Assembly (NCBI RefSeq): GCF_025947225.1
Contig: NZ_CP110005.1
Location: forward strand, 1,178,001-1,242,000
DNA: 64,000 nucleotides
Reading direction: 5' to 3'
Origin: Flavobacterium sp. N2270
GTDB taxonomy: Bacteria; Bacteroidota; Bacteroidia; Flavobacteriales; Flavobacteriaceae
Part shown: in pieces, positions 25,184 to 36,097 of the stretch
How the letters are laid out: each line of letters starts with the position of its first letter
Position numbering within the stretch: position 1 is the first letter of the stretch
The notes under the pieces: model-generated
What the model was told of the DNA's origin: nothing
The model's input: the letters and a program-made list of their open reading frames with translations, nothing else
Database searches by the model: none
Made by a program: the position numbers and the translations under genes

Positions 25184-25186
25184 TAG

Positions 25187-26407
25187 ATGTTATATTATCT
25201 TTTTCAATACTTAGATAGAGCTTTTGATTTTCCCGGAGCGGGTGTGTTTCAATACATTACTTTTCGTTCGGCTTTGGCTTTTATTTTTTCGTTAGGATTT
25301 GCAACTATTTACGGTAAAAAAATAATTAATTTTTTAAGAAACCAACAGGTTGGTGAAACCGTTAGGGAGTTAGGATTAGAAGGACAACAGCAAAAAGCAG
25401 GTACGCCTACAATGGGTGGAATTATCATAATTTTGGCAACATTAATTCCTGTCTTTTTATTAGCACGATTAGAAAATGTATATATCATTCTTTTAGTAAT
25501 TACTACTATTTGGATGGGAACTATTGGTTTTATTGACGATTATATTAAAATTTTCAAAAAAGATAAAGAAGGTTTAAAAGGAAGGTTCAAGGTTTTAGGT
25601 CAGGTTGGTTTAGGTTTAATTGTTGGCTCAATACTTTATTTTAGTCCAAATGTAACAGTTAGAAAAGATACTTTAAAAGAAAGAGTTAAAACAGAAATTG
25701 GTTTTGATGCTTCTTCATTAAATGAAAAATCAACAGCTACAACAATTCCATTTTTAAAGAATAACGAATTTGATTATGCAGATGTTCTTTCCTTTATGGG
25801 GGATGGATATGAAAAATACTCATGGTTAATTTTTATTCCCTTTGTAATTTTAATTATTACAGCCGTTTCTAATGGTGCTAATTTAACAGATGGAATTGAT
25901 GGTTTAGCTGCAGGAACTTCTGCAATTTCCGTACTCGCATTAGGTGTTTTTGCTTTTGTTTCTGGAAATGTAATCTTTTCAGATTATTTAAATGTAATGT
26001 ATATTCCAAACTCTGGAGAAATGACCATTTTTATTGCTGCTTTTGTAGGTGCTTTGGTTGGTTTCCTTTGGTATAATACTTATCCAGCAACTGTTTTTAT
26101 GGGAGATACAGGGAGTTTGACAATTGGTGGTATTATTGCTGTAATTGCAATTTCTATTCGTAAAGAGTTATTAATTCCTGTTTTATGTGGAATTTTCTTA
26201 GCTGAAAATTTATCAGTAATTCTTCAAGTAAGTTATTTTAAATATACCAAAAAGAAGTTTGGCGAAGGAAAACGTATTTTCTTAATGTCGCCACTCCATC
26301 ATCACTATCAAAAGAAAGGATATCACGAAAGTAAAATCGTAACTCGTTTTTGGATTGTTGCTATTTTCTTAGCCATCTTTTCATTAGTCTCATTAAAACT
26401 AAGATAA
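25187..26407 (+). CDS. mraY: phospho-N-acetylmuramoyl-pentapeptide-transferase MraY
   Basis: Integral membrane enzyme that transfers phospho-MurNAc-pentapeptide to undecaprenyl phosphate, producing lipid I. The 406 aa are somewhat longer than the E. coli protein (360); an insertion of about 50 residues around 160-205 ([19 protein letters not shown]) lies in a loop. Conserved motifs are GTPTMGG near residue 72, GFIDDY-IK with the catalytic aspartates, [19 protein letters not shown], and the C-terminal [11 protein letters not shown]. It starts 3 nt after murE. Confidence 0.96.
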   Translation: MLYYLFQYLDRAFDFPGAGVFQYITFRSALAFIFSLGFATIYGKKIINFLRNQQVGETVRELGLEGQQQKAGTPTMGGIIIILATLIPVFLLARLENVYIILLVITTIWMGTIGFIDDYIKIFKKDKEGLKGRFKVLGQVGLGLIVGSILYFSPNVTVRKDTLKERVKTEIGFDASSLNEKSTATTIPFLKNNEFDYADVLSFMGDGYEKYSWLIFIPFVILIITAVSNGANLTDGIDGLAAGTSAISVLALGVFAFVSGNVIFSDYLNVMYIPNSGEMTIFIAAFVGALVGFLWYNTYPATVFMGDTGSLTIGGIIAVIAISIRKELLIPVLCGIFLAENLSVILQVSYFKYTKKKFGEGKRIFLMSPLHHHYQKKGYHESKIVTRFWIVAIFLAIFSLVSLKLR

Positions 26408-26408
26408 T

Positions 26409-27743
26409 ATGAAAAGGTTAGTAATACTTGGCGGAGGTGAAAGCGGTGTTGGAACTGCAATTTTAGGGAAAAAGAAAGGATATGAAGTTTTTGTATCTGA
26501 TTTCGGAAAAATCAAAGAGAATTATAAGGAAATCCTAGCTATTAATGCAATTCCTTGGGAAGATGAGCAACATACAGAGGCATTAATTCTAAATGCTGAT
26601 GTAGTGATGAAAAGTCCAGGAATTCCCGATAATGCTCCAATTGTAAAAAAACTAATTGATTTAGGAACACCTGTAATTTCAGAAATCGAATTTGCAGTTC
26701 AATTTACAAATGCTCTTACCGTTGGAATAACAGGAAGTAACGGTAAAACAACAACAACATTACTTACCTATCATTTATTGAAACAAGGAGGGCTAAATGT
26801 TGGTTTAGCAGGAAATATTGGAAAAAGTTTTGCATGGCAAGTCGCAGAAAACAAACACGATGTTTACGTGTTGGAATTAAGTAGTTTTCAGTTAGATGGA
26901 ATTATAAATTATAAACCACATATTGCCATAATTACAAACTTAAGTCCAGATCATTTAGATCGATACAATTACGATTATAATTTATATATAGAATCAAAAT
27001 TTAGAATTACAAAAAACCAAACAGAAGAGGATTTTTTAATTATCGACAATGACGATGTTGAAATAAAAAAATGGTTACAAAACAATAAAATTAATGCACA
27101 ATTAATTCCTTTTTCATTAACAGAAAATGTTGAAAACGGAGCATTTATAACAGAACAAAACTTAACGAGTACAATAAATAACGACCTATTTACCATGCCA
27201 ATAAACGAATTATCATTAGAAGGAAAGCATAATTTAAAAAATGCAATGGCTGCAACAGCAGTTTCTCAGTTACTTAAAATTAGAAAACAAACAATTAGAG
27301 AGAGTTTGTCTAACTTTCAAGGAGTAGAGCACCGTTTAGAAAAGGTATTGAAAATTCAAAATGTGCAATACATTAACGATTCTAAAGCAACTAATGTTAA
27401 TGCAACTTATTTTGCATTAGACAGTATGACAGTTCCAACTGTTTGGATTGTAGGTGGTGTGGATAAAGGAAATGATTATAACGAATTAATGTCGTTAGTA
27501 CGCGAAAAAGTAAAAGCTATAATTTGTTTAGGAGTTGATAATTCTAAAATCATTCAAACATTTAGTAATGTGGTAGATGTAATGGTTGAAACAACTTCTA
27601 TGTCAGAAGCGTTAAAAATAGCTAAGCATATCGCAGAATCTGGTGAAGCAGTATTATTGTCTCCAGCTTGTGCAAGTTTTGATTTGTTTGAAAACTATGA
27701 AGATAGAGGCCGTCAATTTAAAAATGCGGTTCATAATTTATAA
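26409..27743 (+). CDS. murD: UDP-N-acetylmuramoyl-L-alanine:D-glutamate ligase MurD
   Basis: Adds D-glutamate to UDP-MurNAc-L-Ala in the cytoplasm. The 444 aa begin with a Rossmann-type LVILGGGESGVGTA, followed by the ATP loop GSNGKTTTT, the central NLSPDHLDRY, and HRLEKV/NDSKATN, the signature of MurD-type ligases. The C-terminal LLSPACASFDLFENYEDRG is diagnostic of MurD. It begins one base after mraY and ends two bases before ftsW. Confidence 0.96.
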   Translation: MKRLVILGGGESGVGTAILGKKKGYEVFVSDFGKIKENYKEILAINAIPWEDEQHTEALILNADVVMKSPGIPDNAPIVKKLIDLGTPVISEIEFAVQFTNALTVGITGSNGKTTTTLLTYHLLKQGGLNVGLAGNIGKSFAWQVAENKHDVYVLELSSFQLDGIINYKPHIAIITNLSPDHLDRYNYDYNLYIESKFRITKNQTEEDFLIIDNDDVEIKKWLQNNKINAQLIPFSLTENVENGAFITEQNLTSTINNDLFTMPINELSLEGKHNLKNAMAATAVSQLLKIRKQTIRESLSNFQGVEHRLEKVLKIQNVQYINDSKATNVNATYFALDSMTVPTVWIVGGVDKGNDYNELMSLVREKVKAIICLGVDNSKIIQTFSNVVDVMVETTSMSEALKIAKHIAESGEAVLLSPACASFDLFENYEDRGRQFKNAVHNL

Positions 27744-27745
27744 TA

Positions 27746-29032
27746 ATGAATGATATCTTAAGTAAAATAAGAGGAGATAAAGGAATATGGGCAATAGTTT
27801 TTCTATTGGCTCTTATTTCGTTTTTACCAGTTTACAGTGCTAGTACAAATCTAGTATATGTAATTGGTAAAGGATCTACTTTGGGTTACTTGATTAAACA
27901 TTTAGGACATCTTTTTTTAGGATTTGTTATTATTTATTTTGTTCATAAAGTTCCATATCATTATTTCAGAGCTTTGTCTATTTTTGGAATTCCAATAGTT
28001 ATAGTATTACTAATTTATACACTTACTCAAGGTACAACAATGGGTGGGGCTAACGCAAGTAGATGGATTCAAATTCCATTAGTTGGTATTGGTTTTCAAA
28101 CATCAACGTTTGCATTTATGGTTTTAATGGTTTACGTAGCTCGATATTTGGCAAAAATTGAAGGTAAAGTTGTAACTTTTAAAGAATCATTTTTAGAATT
28201 ATGGTTGCCTGTTTTTGGGGTTTTAATTTTAATTTTACCAGCTAATTTTTCTACAACAGCACTTATTTTTACTATGGTTTGTATGGTAGTATATATTGGC
28301 TATTATCCAATAAAATACTTGCTTTTTATAATTGGATTAGGAATAGCGGCTCTCGCTTTATTTATTTTGGTTGCTAAAGCTTTTCCAGATACAATGCCAA
28401 ATCGTGTAAAGACTTGGGAAAAGCGTATTGAACGTTTTACGTCTGATACTGAAGATGAAGATGTGTACCAAATAGAAAAAGCTAAAATTGCAATTGCTTC
28501 AGGAGGAATTAAAGGGTTAGGACCGGGTAAAAGTGTGCAGAAAAACTTTTTACCCCAATCATCATCCGATTTTATTTTTGCAATTATTGTCGAAGAGTAT
28601 GGAATGATTGGAGCATTCGGAATCATGTTTCTATACTTATTGCTTTTTGTGCGTTTTATAATTAATGCACATAAAGCTACAACGCTCTTTGGTAAATTAT
28701 TAATTGTTGGTTTGGGTTTTCCAATTATATTTCAAGCCTTAGTTAATATGTCTGTTGCTGTAGAATTATTGCCAGTAACCGGACAAACATTGCCTTTAAT
28801 TAGTGCCGGCGGTACTTCTATTTGGATGACTTGTGCTTCTATTGGAATCATTTTAAGTGTTACCAAAAAAGAAGAAGAGATTGCATTAGATTTAGATGAA
28901 AAGAAAAAAAGAGACGAAGCGTTACAAAGAATAATTGATAAAGAAGTTGAAGCTGAATTAGGTGATTTTAGTATTGATGATGAATCAGAAAATGAAGAAA
29001 CTAACCCGCTTGAACCTGTATTAAATAAATAA
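27746..29032 (+). CDS. ftsW: septal peptidoglycan glycosyltransferase FtsW (SEDS family)
   Basis: Polytopic SEDS protein that polymerises lipid II at the septum together with FtsI. The 428 aa have about ten membrane segments; conserved pieces include [12 protein letters not shown], the loop with [23 protein letters not shown] followed by [18 protein letters not shown], and the final [11 protein letters not shown] charged cytoplasmic tail of about 50 residues ([20 protein letters not shown]...) is longer than usual. It sits between murD and murG with 1-2 nt gaps. Confidence 0.95.
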   Translation: MNDILSKIRGDKGIWAIVFLLALISFLPVYSASTNLVYVIGKGSTLGYLIKHLGHLFLGFVIIYFVHKVPYHYFRALSIFGIPIVIVLLIYTLTQGTTMGGANASRWIQIPLVGIGFQTSTFAFMVLMVYVARYLAKIEGKVVTFKESFLELWLPVFGVLILILPANFSTTALIFTMVCMVVYIGYYPIKYLLFIIGLGIAALALFILVAKAFPDTMPNRVKTWEKRIERFTSDTEDEDVYQIEKAKIAIASGGIKGLGPGKSVQKNFLPQSSSDFIFAIIVEEYGMIGAFGIMFLYLLLFVRFIINAHKATTLFGKLLIVGLGFPIIFQALVNMSVAVELLPVTGQTLPLISAGGTSIWMTCASIGIILSVTKKEEEIALDLDEKKKRDEALQRIIDKEVEAELGDFSIDDESENEETNPLEPVLNK

Positions 29033-29033
29033 T

Positions 29034-30125
29034 ATGCAAAACTTAAAATTTATAATTAGCGGCGGCGGAACAGGAGGTCATATCTATCCTGCAATTGCAA
29101 TTGCAAATGAGCTAAAGGTGCAACATCCTAATGCTGAGTTCTTATTTGTAGGCGCTAAAGATAAAATGGAAATGCAAAAAGTGCCTCAAGCAGGTTACGA
29201 AATTAAAGGGTTGTGGATTTCAGGAATTCAAAGAAAAATAACAATACAAAATCTAATGTTTCCATTTAAACTGCTTTCTAGTTTATGGGACTCTTATAAA
29301 ATCATTAAAAAATTCAAACCAAATGTTGTTGTTGGAACAGGCGGTTTTGCAAGCGGAGCGGTTTTAAAAGTGGCAACATTAATGAATATTCCGGTTGTAG
29401 TTCAAGAACAAAACTCATATCCTGGAATAACAAATAAGTTGTTGGCAAATAAAGCGAGTTCAATTTGTGTTGCTTACGAAGGTTTAGAGAAATTTTTTCC
29501 AAAAGATAAAATTAAGTTAACAGGAAATCCTGTGAGACAAGATTTGCTGGATATAGATACAAAACGAATTAAAAGTTTAACCTATTTTGAATTAGATAGT
29601 ACAAAAAGAACATTATTAGTTTTAGGCGGAAGTTTAGGAGCTAGAAGAATTAATCAATTAATTGCTCAAGAAATAAACTTTATTACACAACTCGGCGTTC
29701 AGGTAATATGGCAATGTGGGAAATTGTATTATGATGAGTATAGTCGTTTTAATGAAAAGGAAAATGTACATGTTTTAGCTTTTATTGATAAAATGGATTT
29801 GGCTTATGCTGCCGCCGATATTATTATTTCTAGATCAGGAGCGTCATCAGTTTCAGAATTGTGTATTGTAGGGAAACCAACAATCTTTATTCCGTCACCT
29901 AATGTTTCTGAAGATCATCAAACTAAAAATGCTTTAGCTATTGTAGAGAAAAAAGCAGCTGTTCTTTTGAAAGAAAACGAATTGGATGAAAAGTTTAAAA
30001 ACACATTTGCCGATTTACTTTCTAATGATGATAAGCAAAGTAAATTAAGTAAAAAAATTCACAAATTAGCTTTGCCAAATGCTACTAAAGAGATTGTAAA
30101 AGAAATTGAAAAATTAATAAAATAA
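29034..30125 (+). CDS. murG: UDP-GlcNAc:lipid I GlcNAc transferase MurG
   Basis: Peripheral membrane GT28 glycosyltransferase converting lipid I to lipid II. The 363 aa include the first glycine loop [12 protein letters not shown] near the N-terminus, the second, [11 protein letters not shown], and the third, [11 protein letters not shown], in the C-terminal domain. The donor-binding [13 protein letters not shown] and the [14 protein letters not shown] segment are intact. No membrane helix, as expected. It starts one base after ftsW. Confidence 0.96.
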   Translation: MQNLKFIISGGGTGGHIYPAIAIANELKVQHPNAEFLFVGAKDKMEMQKVPQAGYEIKGLWISGIQRKITIQNLMFPFKLLSSLWDSYKIIKKFKPNVVVGTGGFASGAVLKVATLMNIPVVVQEQNSYPGITNKLLANKASSICVAYEGLEKFFPKDKIKLTGNPVRQDLLDIDTKRIKSLTYFELDSTKRTLLVLGGSLGARRINQLIAQEINFITQLGVQVIWQCGKLYYDEYSRFNEKENVHVLAFIDKMDLAYAAADIIISRSGASSVSELCIVGKPTIFIPSPNVSEDHQTKNALAIVEKKAAVLLKENELDEKFKNTFADLLSNDDKQSKLSKKIHKLALPNATKEIVKEIEKLIK

Positions 30126-30128
30126 AAA

Positions 30129-31478
30129 ATGAACTTAAACCAAATACAAAATATCTATTTCATAGGAATCGGAGGAATCGGAATGAGTGCTCTTGCACGA
30201 TATTTTATGAATATTGGTAAAAATGTAGCTGGTTATGACAAAACCCAAACGCACTTAACAGGTGAGTTAATTGCTTTAGGAATGGATATTCATTTTGAAG
30301 ATAATTTAAATTTAATAGATAAAAAATACTTAGACAAAAGTAATACTTTGGTAATCATTACGCCTGCTGTTCCTAAAGAGCATTCAGAATGGAATTATTT
30401 CCTTTCTGAAGGTTTTGAAGTTAAAAAACGAGCAGAAGTTTTAGGATTAATTACTAAAGATACTTTTTGTTTCGCAGTTGCAGGTACACATGGAAAAACA
30501 ACAACATCAAGTATTCTAGGACATATTTTGTTTCAAAGTGGGGTAGATGTTACTTCCTTCCTTGGCGGAATTGTAGAAAATTATAACTCAAATGTAATTG
30601 GAGACGGAAAAACAGTAACAGTTGTTGAAGCGGATGAATTTGACCGTTCTTTTTTGCATTTACATCCTAATTTGGCTTGTATCACTTCAATGGATGCAGA
30701 TCATTTAGATATTTACGGAGATGCTTCTGCAATTGAAGCTTCTTTTGTAGAATTTTCTAATAAAGTAACTTCAAATAATTTATTCATTGCGAAAGGATTG
30801 CCATTAAAAGGAAATACAATTGGTATTAATGAAGAGGCTACTTTTTCAGCACAAAATATTCGCATCGAAAACGGATTTTATGTTTTTGATGTAAAAACGG
30901 CAAATGAAGTAATTGAAAATGTAAAATTTGCATTGCCAGGTCATCATAATTTGTCTAATGCTTTAATTGCTTTTGCAATGTCAAAAAGCTACGGAGTTTC
31001 AAATGAAAATATACTTGCAGCTTTAGCCTCTTTTAAAGGAGTTAGAAGAAGATTTTCTTTTCAAACAAGAACAGAAAAGGCAGTTTACATAGATGATTAT
31101 GCACATCATCCTACAGAAATAAATGCAGTACATCAAGCGGTAAGAGAATTGTATCCAAATAAAAAGATAATCGCAGCTTTTCAACCTCATTTATTTTCTC
31201 GTACTAAAGATTTTGTTGATGGATTTGCAGAAAGTCTTTCAAAATTTGACGAAGTCTTATTAATGGAAATTTATCCAGCAAGAGAATTACCAGTTGAGGG
31301 AGTAAACTCTACATGGTTGTTAAGCAAGATTTCAAATGAAAATAAAAAACTAATTACAAAGGAAGAATTGTTGCAAGAATTTAAAAATTCTGATGCAAAT
31401 GTATACGTAACAATTGGGGCAGGAGATATTGGTGAAATGGTTTCAGAAATTAAAAAAATAATAGATGAAAAGGCTTAA
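30129..31478 (+). CDS. murC: UDP-N-acetylmuramate:L-alanine ligase MurC
   Basis: First of the Mur ligases, adding L-alanine to UDP-MurNAc. The 449 aa include the N-terminal FIGIGGIGMSALAR, the ATP loop AGTHGKTTT, the metal-binding VEADEFDRSF, DADHLDIYG, and the C-terminal DDYAHHPTEI and FQPHLFSRT. No D-Ala ligase domain is fused, unlike in chlamydiae. It overlaps ftsQ by 14 nt. Confidence 0.96.
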   Translation: MNLNQIQNIYFIGIGGIGMSALARYFMNIGKNVAGYDKTQTHLTGELIALGMDIHFEDNLNLIDKKYLDKSNTLVIITPAVPKEHSEWNYFLSEGFEVKKRAEVLGLITKDTFCFAVAGTHGKTTTSSILGHILFQSGVDVTSFLGGIVENYNSNVIGDGKTVTVVEADEFDRSFLHLHPNLACITSMDADHLDIYGDASAIEASFVEFSNKVTSNNLFIAKGLPLKGNTIGINEEATFSAQNIRIENGFYVFDVKTANEVIENVKFALPGHHNLSNALIAFAMSKSYGVSNENILAALASFKGVRRRFSFQTRTEKAVYIDDYAHHPTEINAVHQAVRELYPNKKIIAAFQPHLFSRTKDFVDGFAESLSKFDEVLLMEIYPARELPVEGVNSTWLLSKISNENKKLITKEELLQEFKNSDANVYVTIGAGDIGEMVSEIKKIIDEKA

Positions 31479-32190
31479 TTGGCATAACATCCGATTGGTT
31501 TTAATCATTGTTTTAATGATTTTTCTCTATTCTTTTTCAATGAAAAGGAATAATGAACGATTGTTAAAATCTGTAAATATTTCATTTGCAGATGATAAAG
31601 ACAACTATTTTATAACACATGAAATGGTTAATAACTTGTTAATACAAAATTCAGGTAAGCCTTTATCAATCAAAAAAGAAAAAGTAGATTTGAATACTTT
31701 AGAAACTGTTCTCGATGATCACGAGATGATAGAAAAAGCAGAAGTTTTTTCTGGTATAGACGGTTCGCTAAATGCGCATATAAAACAAAAGACCCCAATA
31801 GTTCGATATGTGTCAGATAATGCTAAGTATTATCTTGACAGTAAGGGAGATAGAATTCCTTTGTCTGAAAATTTTTCAGCAAGAGTTCCTATAGTTATTG
31901 GGCAAATAAATGACGCCGAAAAAAGTAACTACGTGTACTTATTTAATGAAATCGCAAAAGATGATTTTCTTAAAAAAAGTATAACGGGTTTAACTATTTT
32001 ACCGTCAGGAAGTGTTGTGATGACCAATAGAGATTATGATTTTAAAATAATCTTTGGTAATCCAATACATGTAGATAAAAAGCTTAAGAATTATAAAGCT
32101 TTTTATAAACACGCTATAAAAGATACATTGATTAAAAATTATAAGTCAGTTAACTTATTGTTTACTGAGCAAGTAGTTTGTAGGAAATAG
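31465..32190 (+). CDS. ftsQ: cell division protein FtsQ
   Basis: Bitopic divisome protein bridging early and late components. The 241 aa have a basic cytoplasmic N-terminus (MKRLNWHNIRL), a membrane helix at about 9-26 and a periplasmic part with a POTRA-like region (about 35-105) and a beta domain. Sequence conservation is weak; LPSGSVVMTNRDYDFKIIFGN in the C-terminal domain and the position between murC and ftsA support the call. It overlaps murC and is followed 7 nt later by ftsA. Confidence 0.87.
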   Translation: MKRLNWHNIRLVLIIVLMIFLYSFSMKRNNERLLKSVNISFADDKDNYFITHEMVNNLLIQNSGKPLSIKKEKVDLNTLETVLDDHEMIEKAEVFSGIDGSLNAHIKQKTPIVRYVSDNAKYYLDSKGDRIPLSENFSARVPIVIGQINDAEKSNYVYLFNEIAKDDFLKKSITGLTILPSGSVVMTNRDYDFKIIFGNPIHVDKKLKNYKAFYKHAIKDTLIKNYKSVNLLFTEQVVCRK

Positions 32191-32197
32191 ATAGATT

Positions 32198-33565
32198 ATG
32201 AATAAAGAGACCATTGCAGTAGGATTAGACATTGGAACAACAAAGATTGTTGCAATGATCGGTAAGAAAAATGAATACGGAAAATTAGAAATTCTAGGAG
32301 TAGGAAAATCTAAAAGTCTTGGTGTTCATAGAGGGGTTGTAAATAATATTACACAAACTATTCAGTCTATTCAACAAGCTATCATGGAAGCTGAAAATGA
32401 TTCTGATTATAAAATAAATGATGTCGTAGTAGGTATTGCAGGTCAGCATATAAGAAGTATTCAGCATAGCGATTATATTAGCCGTCCAAACCCTGAAGAA
32501 GTTATTGGCGAAGCAGATATTGATTCGCTAATAAATCAAGTTCATAAACTTGCAATGCTTCCTGGAGAGGAAATTATTCACGTTTTGCCTCAAGAATTTA
32601 AAATTGACGGTCAAGCCGAAATAAAAGAACCTATAGGGATGTATGGCGGAAGATTAGAAGCTAGTTTCCATGTTGTAGTTGGTCAGGCAGCTTCAATACG
32701 TAACTTAGGAAGATGTGTTAAAAGTGGAGGTTTAGAACTTTCAGGTTTAACATTAGAGCCTTTGGCATCTGCTGATGCTGTTTTAAGCCAAGAAGAAAAG
32801 GAAGCTGGAGTTGCAATTATTGATATTGGTGGTGGAACAACAGATTTAGCCATTTTTAAAGATGGAATCATTCGTCATACAGCGGTAATTCCTTTTGGAG
32901 GAAACGTTATCACTGAAGATATTAAGGAAGGTTGTTCAATAATTGAAAAACAAGCCGAGTTATTAAAAATGCGTTTTGGTTCAGCATGGCCAGGCGAAAA
33001 TAAAGACAATGAAATTGTTTCAATTCCAGGATTAAGAGGAAGGGAACCAAAAGAGATTTCGCTAAAAAACTTATCAAAAATAATTCATGCTCGCGTAGTA
33101 GAAATTATAGAACAAGTGTATGCTGAAATTAAAATATATGGTCATGAAGACCCAAAAAGAAAGCTTATTGCAGGAATTGTTTTAACAGGAGGTGGAGCTC
33201 AACTAAAACACATTAAGCAATTAGTAGAATATATAACAGGAATGGATACAAGGATTGGTTTTCCAAACGAACACCTTGCGGGAGGTTCAGATGAAGAACT
33301 TTCAAGTCCTATGTATGCAACAGCTGTAGGTTTAGTTATGAATAGTATTCGTAATAATACTAAAAGTGCTACTCCAATTGTTGAATTGAAAAAAGAAGTC
33401 CCTGTTAAAAAAGATGAAGTCGAAATTGAAGATTCATTTGAGGAAGTAACAAAACCTAAAGCTGAAGAACCAAAACCAACAGAATCAACAGAAGAAAAAA
33501 TCAAAAAGTCATTTTTTGATAAGTATATAGAAAAGATTAAAGAATTTTTAGATAACGCAGAATAA
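32198..33565 (+). CDS. ftsA: cell division protein FtsA
   Basis: Actin-like ATPase that tethers FtsZ to the membrane. The 455 aa contain the phosphate-1 motif VGLDIGTTKIVAMIG at the N-terminus, VIDIGGGTTDLA-like text (here AIIDIGGGTTDLAIF) as phosphate-2, and VLTGGGAQL as the adenosine motif. A long linker rich in Glu/Lys/Pro (about 390-430) leads to the C-terminal amphipathic membrane-targeting helix FFDKYIEKIKEFLDN. It is 11 nt ahead of ftsZ. Confidence 0.96.
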   Translation: MNKETIAVGLDIGTTKIVAMIGKKNEYGKLEILGVGKSKSLGVHRGVVNNITQTIQSIQQAIMEAENDSDYKINDVVVGIAGQHIRSIQHSDYISRPNPEEVIGEADIDSLINQVHKLAMLPGEEIIHVLPQEFKIDGQAEIKEPIGMYGGRLEASFHVVVGQAASIRNLGRCVKSGGLELSGLTLEPLASADAVLSQEEKEAGVAIIDIGGGTTDLAIFKDGIIRHTAVIPFGGNVITEDIKEGCSIIEKQAELLKMRFGSAWPGENKDNEIVSIPGLRGREPKEISLKNLSKIIHARVVEIIEQVYAEIKIYGHEDPKRKLIAGIVLTGGGAQLKHIKQLVEYITGMDTRIGFPNEHLAGGSDEELSSPMYATAVGLVMNSIRNNTKSATPIVELKKEVPVKKDEVEIEDSFEEVTKPKAEEPKPTESTEEKIKKSFFDKYIEKIKEFLDNAE

Positions 33566-33576
33566 AAAGTAACATT

Positions 33577-35535
33577 ATGTCAGAATTTACAAACATCTCA
33601 TTCGATTTGCCTAAAAACCAATCTAACGTCATTAAAGTGATCGGAGTTGGTGGTGGTGGAAGTAACGCTATTAATCACATGTTTCAACAAGGGATTAAAG
33701 GTGTAGATTTTGTGGTTTGCAATACAGATGCACAAGCATTGCAAAATAGTCCAGTACCAAACAAAATTCAATTAGGTTTAACACTAACTGAAGGTTTAGG
33801 TGCAGGAGCAAATCCTGAAGTAGGTCAACAATCTGCAATAGAAAGTATGGAAGCTATTGAAAAAATGCTTGATACTAACACTAAAATGCTTTTCATTACT
33901 GCCGGAATGGGTGGTGGTACTGGTACAGGAGCTGCGCCTGTAATAGCACAATTAGCAAAAGAACGTGATATTTTAACTGTTGGAATCGTTACTATTCCTT
34001 TCCAGTTTGAAGGTAAAATACGTTATGAACAAGCAATGAACGGAGTTGAGAAGCTCCGTAAACAAGTTGATTCTTTAATTGTTATCAATAATAATAAGTT
34101 ACGTGAAGTATATGGAAATCTTGGTTTTAAAGCTGGTTTCTCTAAAGCAGATGAAGTATTAGCAACAGCCTCTAGAGGAATTGCTGAAGTTATTACGCAT
34201 CACTACACACAAAATATTGATTTACGTGATGCTAAAACTGTTTTAGCAAACAGCGGAACAGCTATTATGGGTTCTTCAATTGCTGTTGGTGACGATAGAG
34301 CCAAAGAAGCAATTAAAAATGCATTAGATTCTCCATTATTAAACGATAATAAAATTTCTGGAGCTAAAAACGTGTTGTTGTTAATTGTATCTGGAACATC
34401 TGAAATTACACTTGATGAAATTGGAGAAATTAATGATTTTATTCAATCAGAGGCAGGCCATAATGCTAATATCATAATGGGAGTTGGTGAAGATGAAACT
34501 CTTGGTGAAGGTGTTGCGGTAACTATTATTGCTACGGGTTTTAACGTTGAGCAACAAGCTGAAATCGTAAATACAGAACCTAAAAAAATAATTCATTCAC
34601 TAGAAGATGAACAAAAAATTGTTCATGATTTGTCTGCAAAAGCAATTTCGAATATTATAGTTAATGAACCAATTATAGAAACAAAAGCGGAAACTCAAGA
34701 AGAAATTATTAATCCAATTTGTGATGAAAAAGTAATTTTTACTTTAGAAGAAACAGAAAAAGAAGAAATTGCTTTTGAAATTCAAGAGCCATCTCTTCCT
34801 TCTATGAATTTAATTCCTACAACAGAGTTTTTAAAAAATATCGACGTAACATTTGAAGTTGTAGCACCAGATGTTGTAAATAACTTTGAGATTATAACTC
34901 CACAAATTAGAGAAATTGAAGTTGTTGAGCCAGAATTTGTTAAAGCAAAAGAGAATGAATTTAATTTTTCTTTAAACTTGTTTGAAGATAAGAAAGAAGA
35001 AAATAATCAAATTGTATTTGATTTAACAGATGAAATTAAGGAAATGGAAGTAAAAGAGCCAGTAAACTTTATTCCAGTAACAGAAGTAGGTCAAAATGGA
35101 ATTATAAAATATTCTCTTGAAGATTATTTAGAGAAAGAAAAAGAATTAACTGCAACAGCTAAAGTTGAAGAAGTAAAAGAGCCTGTAGATGAGGAATTGA
35201 ATTTTTCATTCAAAAACATAGCTACTAAAAATAACGATGTTCAAACATCAAATCTAAATGAGACTATTTCTCCTTTAGATATGTCTATTGAGGATTCTTT
35301 AAGAGCGAGAGCTGAAGAACGTAAAAGAAAAATGAAAGACTTTAATTATAAGTTTAACAATAGCGCTTCTCGAATTGATGAAATTGAAAAAGAACCAGCT
35401 TACAAAAGAATGGGCATTGATTTAACACAGCAACCTGCAAGTAATAACCAATCTAGGATGTCATTAGGAACAGATAGTAACGATGATGTTCAACTAAGAT
35501 CGAATAATTCATTTTTACATGATAACGTAGATTAA
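33577..35535 (+). CDS. ftsZ: cell division protein FtsZ with long C-terminal extension
   Basis: Tubulin-like GTPase forming the Z-ring. The conserved core fills the first 325 residues: GVGGGGSNA at 23-31, the tubulin signature GGGTGTG at 112-118, and [10 protein letters not shown]. At 652 aa the protein is much longer than E. coli FtsZ (383) because of an acidic, Glu/Val/Ile-rich linker of about 290 residues and a conserved-looking tail ([27 protein letters not shown]). Such extensions occur in Bacteroidota. Last gene of the dcw operon; a terminator follows. Confidence 0.97.
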   Translation: MSEFTNISFDLPKNQSNVIKVIGVGGGGSNAINHMFQQGIKGVDFVVCNTDAQALQNSPVPNKIQLGLTLTEGLGAGANPEVGQQSAIESMEAIEKMLDTNTKMLFITAGMGGGTGTGAAPVIAQLAKERDILTVGIVTIPFQFEGKIRYEQAMNGVEKLRKQVDSLIVINNNKLREVYGNLGFKAGFSKADEVLATASRGIAEVITHHYTQNIDLRDAKTVLANSGTAIMGSSIAVGDDRAKEAIKNALDSPLLNDNKISGAKNVLLLIVSGTSEITLDEIGEINDFIQSEAGHNANIIMGVGEDETLGEGVAVTIIATGFNVEQQAEIVNTEPKKIIHSLEDEQKIVHDLSAKAISNIIVNEPIIETKAETQEEIINPICDEKVIFTLEETEKEEIAFEIQEPSLPSMNLIPTTEFLKNIDVTFEVVAPDVVNNFEIITPQIREIEVVEPEFVKAKENEFNFSLNLFEDKKEENNQIVFDLTDEIKEMEVKEPVNFIPVTEVGQNGIIKYSLEDYLEKEKELTATAKVEEVKEPVDEELNFSFKNIATKNNDVQTSNLNETISPLDMSIEDSLRARAEERKRKMKDFNYKFNNSASRIDEIEKEPAYKRMGIDLTQQPASNNQSRMSLGTDSNDDVQLRSNNSFLHDNVD

Positions 35536-35562
35536 TCTGCAATAAAACAAACCTACACATTT

Positions 35563-35592
35563 AAAAACCTGAAGAAATCTTCGGGTTTTTTT
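35563..35592 (+). terminator. terminator of the dcw operon
   Basis: A 12-bp stem (AAAAACCTGAAG / CTTCGGGTTTTT, one G-U pair) with the loop AAAT and a T-run, 27 nt after the ftsZ stop. Confidence 0.9.
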
Positions 35593-35594
35593 AT

Positions 35595-35602
35595 TACTTT
35601 TG
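35595..35602 (+). promoter_or_regulatory. promoter -7 element of yqeY
   Basis: TACTTTTG matches TAnnTTTG directly behind the dcw terminator and 44 nt before the yqeY ATG. Confidence 0.5.
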
Positions 35603-35646
35603 CATAAATAATTTTACAAGAAGAGAATATAAATATATTAGAAAAT

Positions 35647-36096
35647 ATGAGTTTAGAAACAAACATAATGACGCACATGAAAGAAGCTATGAAAGCTAAG
35701 GATTCTGTAGCGTTAGAAGCATTAAGAGCAATAAAATCGGCTATAATTTTAGCAAAAACAGAAGCCGGAGCTTCTGAAGGTTTGACAGAAGATCAAGAAA
35801 TAAAAATGTTACAACGATTGGTAAAAATGCGTAAAGACAGCGCAACTATTTTTACTGAACAAAATCGTCCTGATTTAGCAGAACCAGAATTAGCTCAAAT
35901 TACAGTAATTGAACAATTTTTACCAGCTCAATTATCAGAAGACGAAGTAGAAGCTATAGTTGCTAAAATTATTTCTGAAACAGGTGCTTCTGGTATTGCT
36001 TCAATGGGAAAAGTTATGGGATTGGCCTCTGCACAAATTGGCGGGCAAGCTGAAGGAAAAACGATTTCTGGTATTGTAAAGAAACTTTTAGTATAA
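35647..36096 (+). CDS. yqeY: GatB/YqeY domain protein
   Basis: A 149-aa cytoplasmic YqeY-type protein, related to the tail domain of the amidotransferase subunit GatB that contacts tRNA. Typical text is MKEAMKAKDSVALEALRAIKSAI, EDQEIKMLQRLVKMRKDSA and the C-terminal GKVMGLASAQIGGQAEGKTISGIVKKLL. A role in aminoacyl-tRNA metabolism is suspected for the family but not proven. The gene has its own promoter and is followed by a long perfect inverted repeat and tRNA-Arg. Confidence 0.92.
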   Translation: MSLETNIMTHMKEAMKAKDSVALEALRAIKSAIILAKTEAGASEGLTEDQEIKMLQRLVKMRKDSATIFTEQNRPDLAEPELAQITVIEQFLPAQLSEDEVEAIVAKIISETGASGIASMGKVMGLASAQIGGQAEGKTISGIVKKLLV

Positions 36097-36097
36097 A

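Noticed and set aside
28303..28626. Antisense frame of 107 codons opposite ftsW
   Set aside because: No initiation signal and no resemblance to a family; ftsW is well conserved here.
33199..33504. Antisense frame opposite ftsA
   Set aside because: Shadow of the low-complexity linker of ftsA; no independent support.
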